Shown: in pieces, positions 4,998 to 6,599 of the stretch
How positions within the stretch are numbered: the first letter of the stretch is position 1
How the letters are laid out: the number at the start of each line of letters is the position of its first letter
The notes under the pieces: model-generated
The model's input: the letters and a program-made list of their open reading frames with translations, nothing else
Told to the model about the DNA's origin: nothing
Database searches by the model: none
Assembly (NCBI GenBank): GCA_945897765.1
Contig: CAMDGP010000125.1
Location: 1 to 6,599 of the forward strand
Reading direction: 5' to 3'
Origin: Chitinophaga pinensis
Lineage (GTDB): Bacteria > Bacteroidota > Bacteroidia > Flavobacteriales_D > Crocinitomicaceae
Length of the DNA: 6,599 nucleotides
Position numbers and translations under genes: made by a program

Positions 4998-6599
4998 ATG
5001 AATGAGAAATTGCTTTTTATTAAAAAGCATATTAATTTAAAAAATAGTTTTGTTACGATTGTTTTTGTTTTGATTAGTATTACAAATTTTCGAGCTCAAT
5101 TTTGTAATGCTACTGTAGCTTCAAACGAAACCATAGTTCCTACAACAACAAATCAAGTAACAACCACATATAATTCAGGAAGAAGAGCTTTCAACTTTGT
5201 TGCTACTGCAGGTTGTACGTATTATTTCGAGACATGCGGATTATCTACATCTGATACATATCTTAGACTGTATGCAACTGGAACAGGAGGTACGGTTTTA
5301 GCAACAAATGATGATTTTTGCGGTTTCCAATCTGCCATTACCTGGTATTGTGGTACGAGTGGTACTTATTCAGTTTTTTTGACTAGGTGGGGAACGAATA
5401 GTTGCAATGCCCTAAATGCAAACGCATCACTTCGATATCGCTTAACCGGATGCGTTACTCCTTACGATCCTTGTGCATCCATTCCAACACTTTCCTGCGA
5501 ACTAACAACTAATTACAGTATGGCTGGATCAGCGGGTGCATGGAATAATTATGGTGGTGCATTCCTTGTTCCTGGCCAAGAAAAACTATTTGCTTTTACG
5601 CCTACTGTCACTGGTGTTCATAATGTTACAGTCAATGCAAGTGCCGGTTATGTTGATTTATTCTGGAAGGCTCAATCTTTAGGATGTAACACAACTGGAT
5701 GGACCTATGTAAATGATATAATTGGTACAGAAACCTGGGGTATTAACCTCACTGCAGGGATAACCTATTACTTGATGCTAGATGATGAAAATACTACAGC
5801 TAATACAGGGACAATTAATATTGCATGTCCTACCCCTTGCTCAGGAACTCCGGTTACATTGAATATGACAGACTCATTTAGTGATGGATGGGATGGTGCA
5901 GAATTTAGATTGCAAGAAGCAGGTGGTACAATTTACGGTCCATATACATTAACAACAGGTGCTTCTGGAACTCAGTCAATTTGTTTGCCAAATGGTTGTT
6001 ACCGGGTGATTCTTACGGAAGGTGATTTTCCAGATGAAATTGGTTGGAGTTTGACAAACGGTGCCACAACGTATGCATCTGCATCAGCTCCTAATGCGGC
6101 GCCTTTCAATACATTGTTTACAATAGGTGGAGCAATTTGTCCTCCTGCTCCTGTAAATGATTTATGTGTAAATGCTGCTGTCATTGATTTAGGATTAAAT
6201 TTAAACCAAACGCACACTGGAACTGGAATTGGTTCAACTAACACAATCGGATTAACGCAATATTCGGAAACATGGATAAGTATCATTGTTCCTTGTAGTG
6301 GCATGAATCTATCTCTAAGTTATTGTGGTAATACGCCAATAATCGATAATGCTTATATAAATTTGTTTTCAACTTGCGGAGCAAATCCAACTTTAACAGG
6401 AGCAACAAACTGGAATTATACAACTTGTGCTAATGGAAGTATCGCATTAAATTGGAACAATATACCGGCTGGCACTTATTATTATCCAATACTCATTGAT
6501 AATATTGCATGGCCGGATTCCTATACTCTCTCAATTGTAGGAAGCTATTTATCTTCTCCACCAACTGGTTCAAATACCCAAACATTTTGTTCTTCAGAC
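4998..6599 (+). CDS. large secreted Cys-rich multidomain protein (partial, runs off the right edge)
   Basis: Open for 534 codons to the window end without a stop. The start at 4998 gives a good signal peptide: basic MNEKLLFIKKHINLKNS, hydrophobic FVTIVFVLISITNF, then RAQ at 32-34 as the cleavage region. An in-frame ATG at 4944 would add 18 residues and a second hydrophobic stretch and looks less likely. The mature part shows Cys-bounded beta-rich modules. Modules at about 36-152, 158-277 and 387-517 resemble PPC-type domains (ends such as GTYSVFLTR, ITYYLMLDDENT, AGTYYYPILIDN). A different module at 281-381 carries DSFSDGWDGAEF from D292, with possible Ca-binding acidic residues. The end, TQTFCSSD, looks like the opening of an Ig-like repeat common in type IX-secreted proteins. 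About 21 Cys fit an extracellular, disulfide-bonded protein. The sorting domain, if any, lies outside the window. Adhesin or enzyme cannot be decided. Confidence 0.82.
   Translation, partial: MNEKLLFIKKHINLKNSFVTIVFVLISITNFRAQFCNATVASNETIVPTTTNQVTTTYNSGRRAFNFVATAGCTYYFETCGLSTSDTYLRLYATGTGGTVLATNDDFCGFQSAITWYCGTSGTYSVFLTRWGTNSCNALNANASLRYRLTGCVTPYDPCASIPTLSCELTTNYSMAGSAGAWNNYGGAFLVPGQEKLFAFTPTVTGVHNVTVNASAGYVDLFWKAQSLGCNTTGWTYVNDIIGTETWGINLTAGITYYLMLDDENTTANTGTINIACPTPCSGTPVTLNMTDSFSDGWDGAEFRLQEAGGTIYGPYTLTTGASGTQSICLPNGCYRVILTEGDFPDEIGWSLTNGATTYASASAPNAAPFNTLFTIGGAICPPAPVNDLCVNAAVIDLGLNLNQTHTGTGIGSTNTIGLTQYSETWISIIVPCSGMNLSLSYCGNTPIIDNAYINLFSTCGANPTLTGATNWNYTTCANGSIALNWNNIPAGTYYYPILIDNIAWPDSYTLSIVGSYLSSPPTGSNTQTFCSSD

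Noticed and set aside
5999..6304. Minus-strand 101-codon frame inside the secreted-protein gene
   Set aside because: Antisense shadow of an intact beta-rich frame that continues through the region.

Overview
The window is AT-rich, with 3- to 40-base gaps between most genes and almost no Shine-Dalgarno sequences. At least four of its genes have a TAnnTTTG promoter box just ahead of the start codon. That box, the Bacteroidota-type neighbourhood (DUF1573 protein, pyrE with a SRPBCC partner) and a large Cys-rich secreted protein with an N-terminal signal peptide point to Bacteroidota, most likely Flavobacteriales. A Fluviicola/Crocinitomicaceae-like host is a guess from the style of the secreted protein.

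Layout. Minus strand, 1-2171: the 5' half of uvrB (leaves the window at base 1), a small SRPBCC/START-fold protein, and pyrE. Transcription runs pyrE -> SRPBCC -> uvrB; the first two are 3 nt apart and uvrB also has its own promoter box. Plus strand, 2170-4483: a Nudix hydrolase whose start codon overlaps that of pyrE head-to-head, a secreted DUF1573 protein, a strong intrinsic terminator, and prfB (release factor 2). About 510 bases without a gene follow (4484-4997), holding decayed repeats and a 56-nt imperfect hairpin. From 4998 to the right edge runs an open reading frame for a large secreted multidomain beta-rich protein, cut by the window end.

The genes are mostly housekeeping: nucleotide excision repair (uvrB), pyrimidine synthesis (pyrE), nucleotide-type hydrolysis (Nudix), UGA termination (prfB), plus two exported proteins. 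I see no defence system, mobile element gene, CRISPR array, tRNA or rRNA. The most notable points are the pyrE/Nudix divergent promoter pair, in which each promoter box lies inside the other gene's coding sequence; near-leaderless starts at pyrE and prfB with a nearly identical TACYTTTGYGCCATG; a prfB without the usual programmed frameshift; and a 15-bp palindrome at the uvrB promoter.
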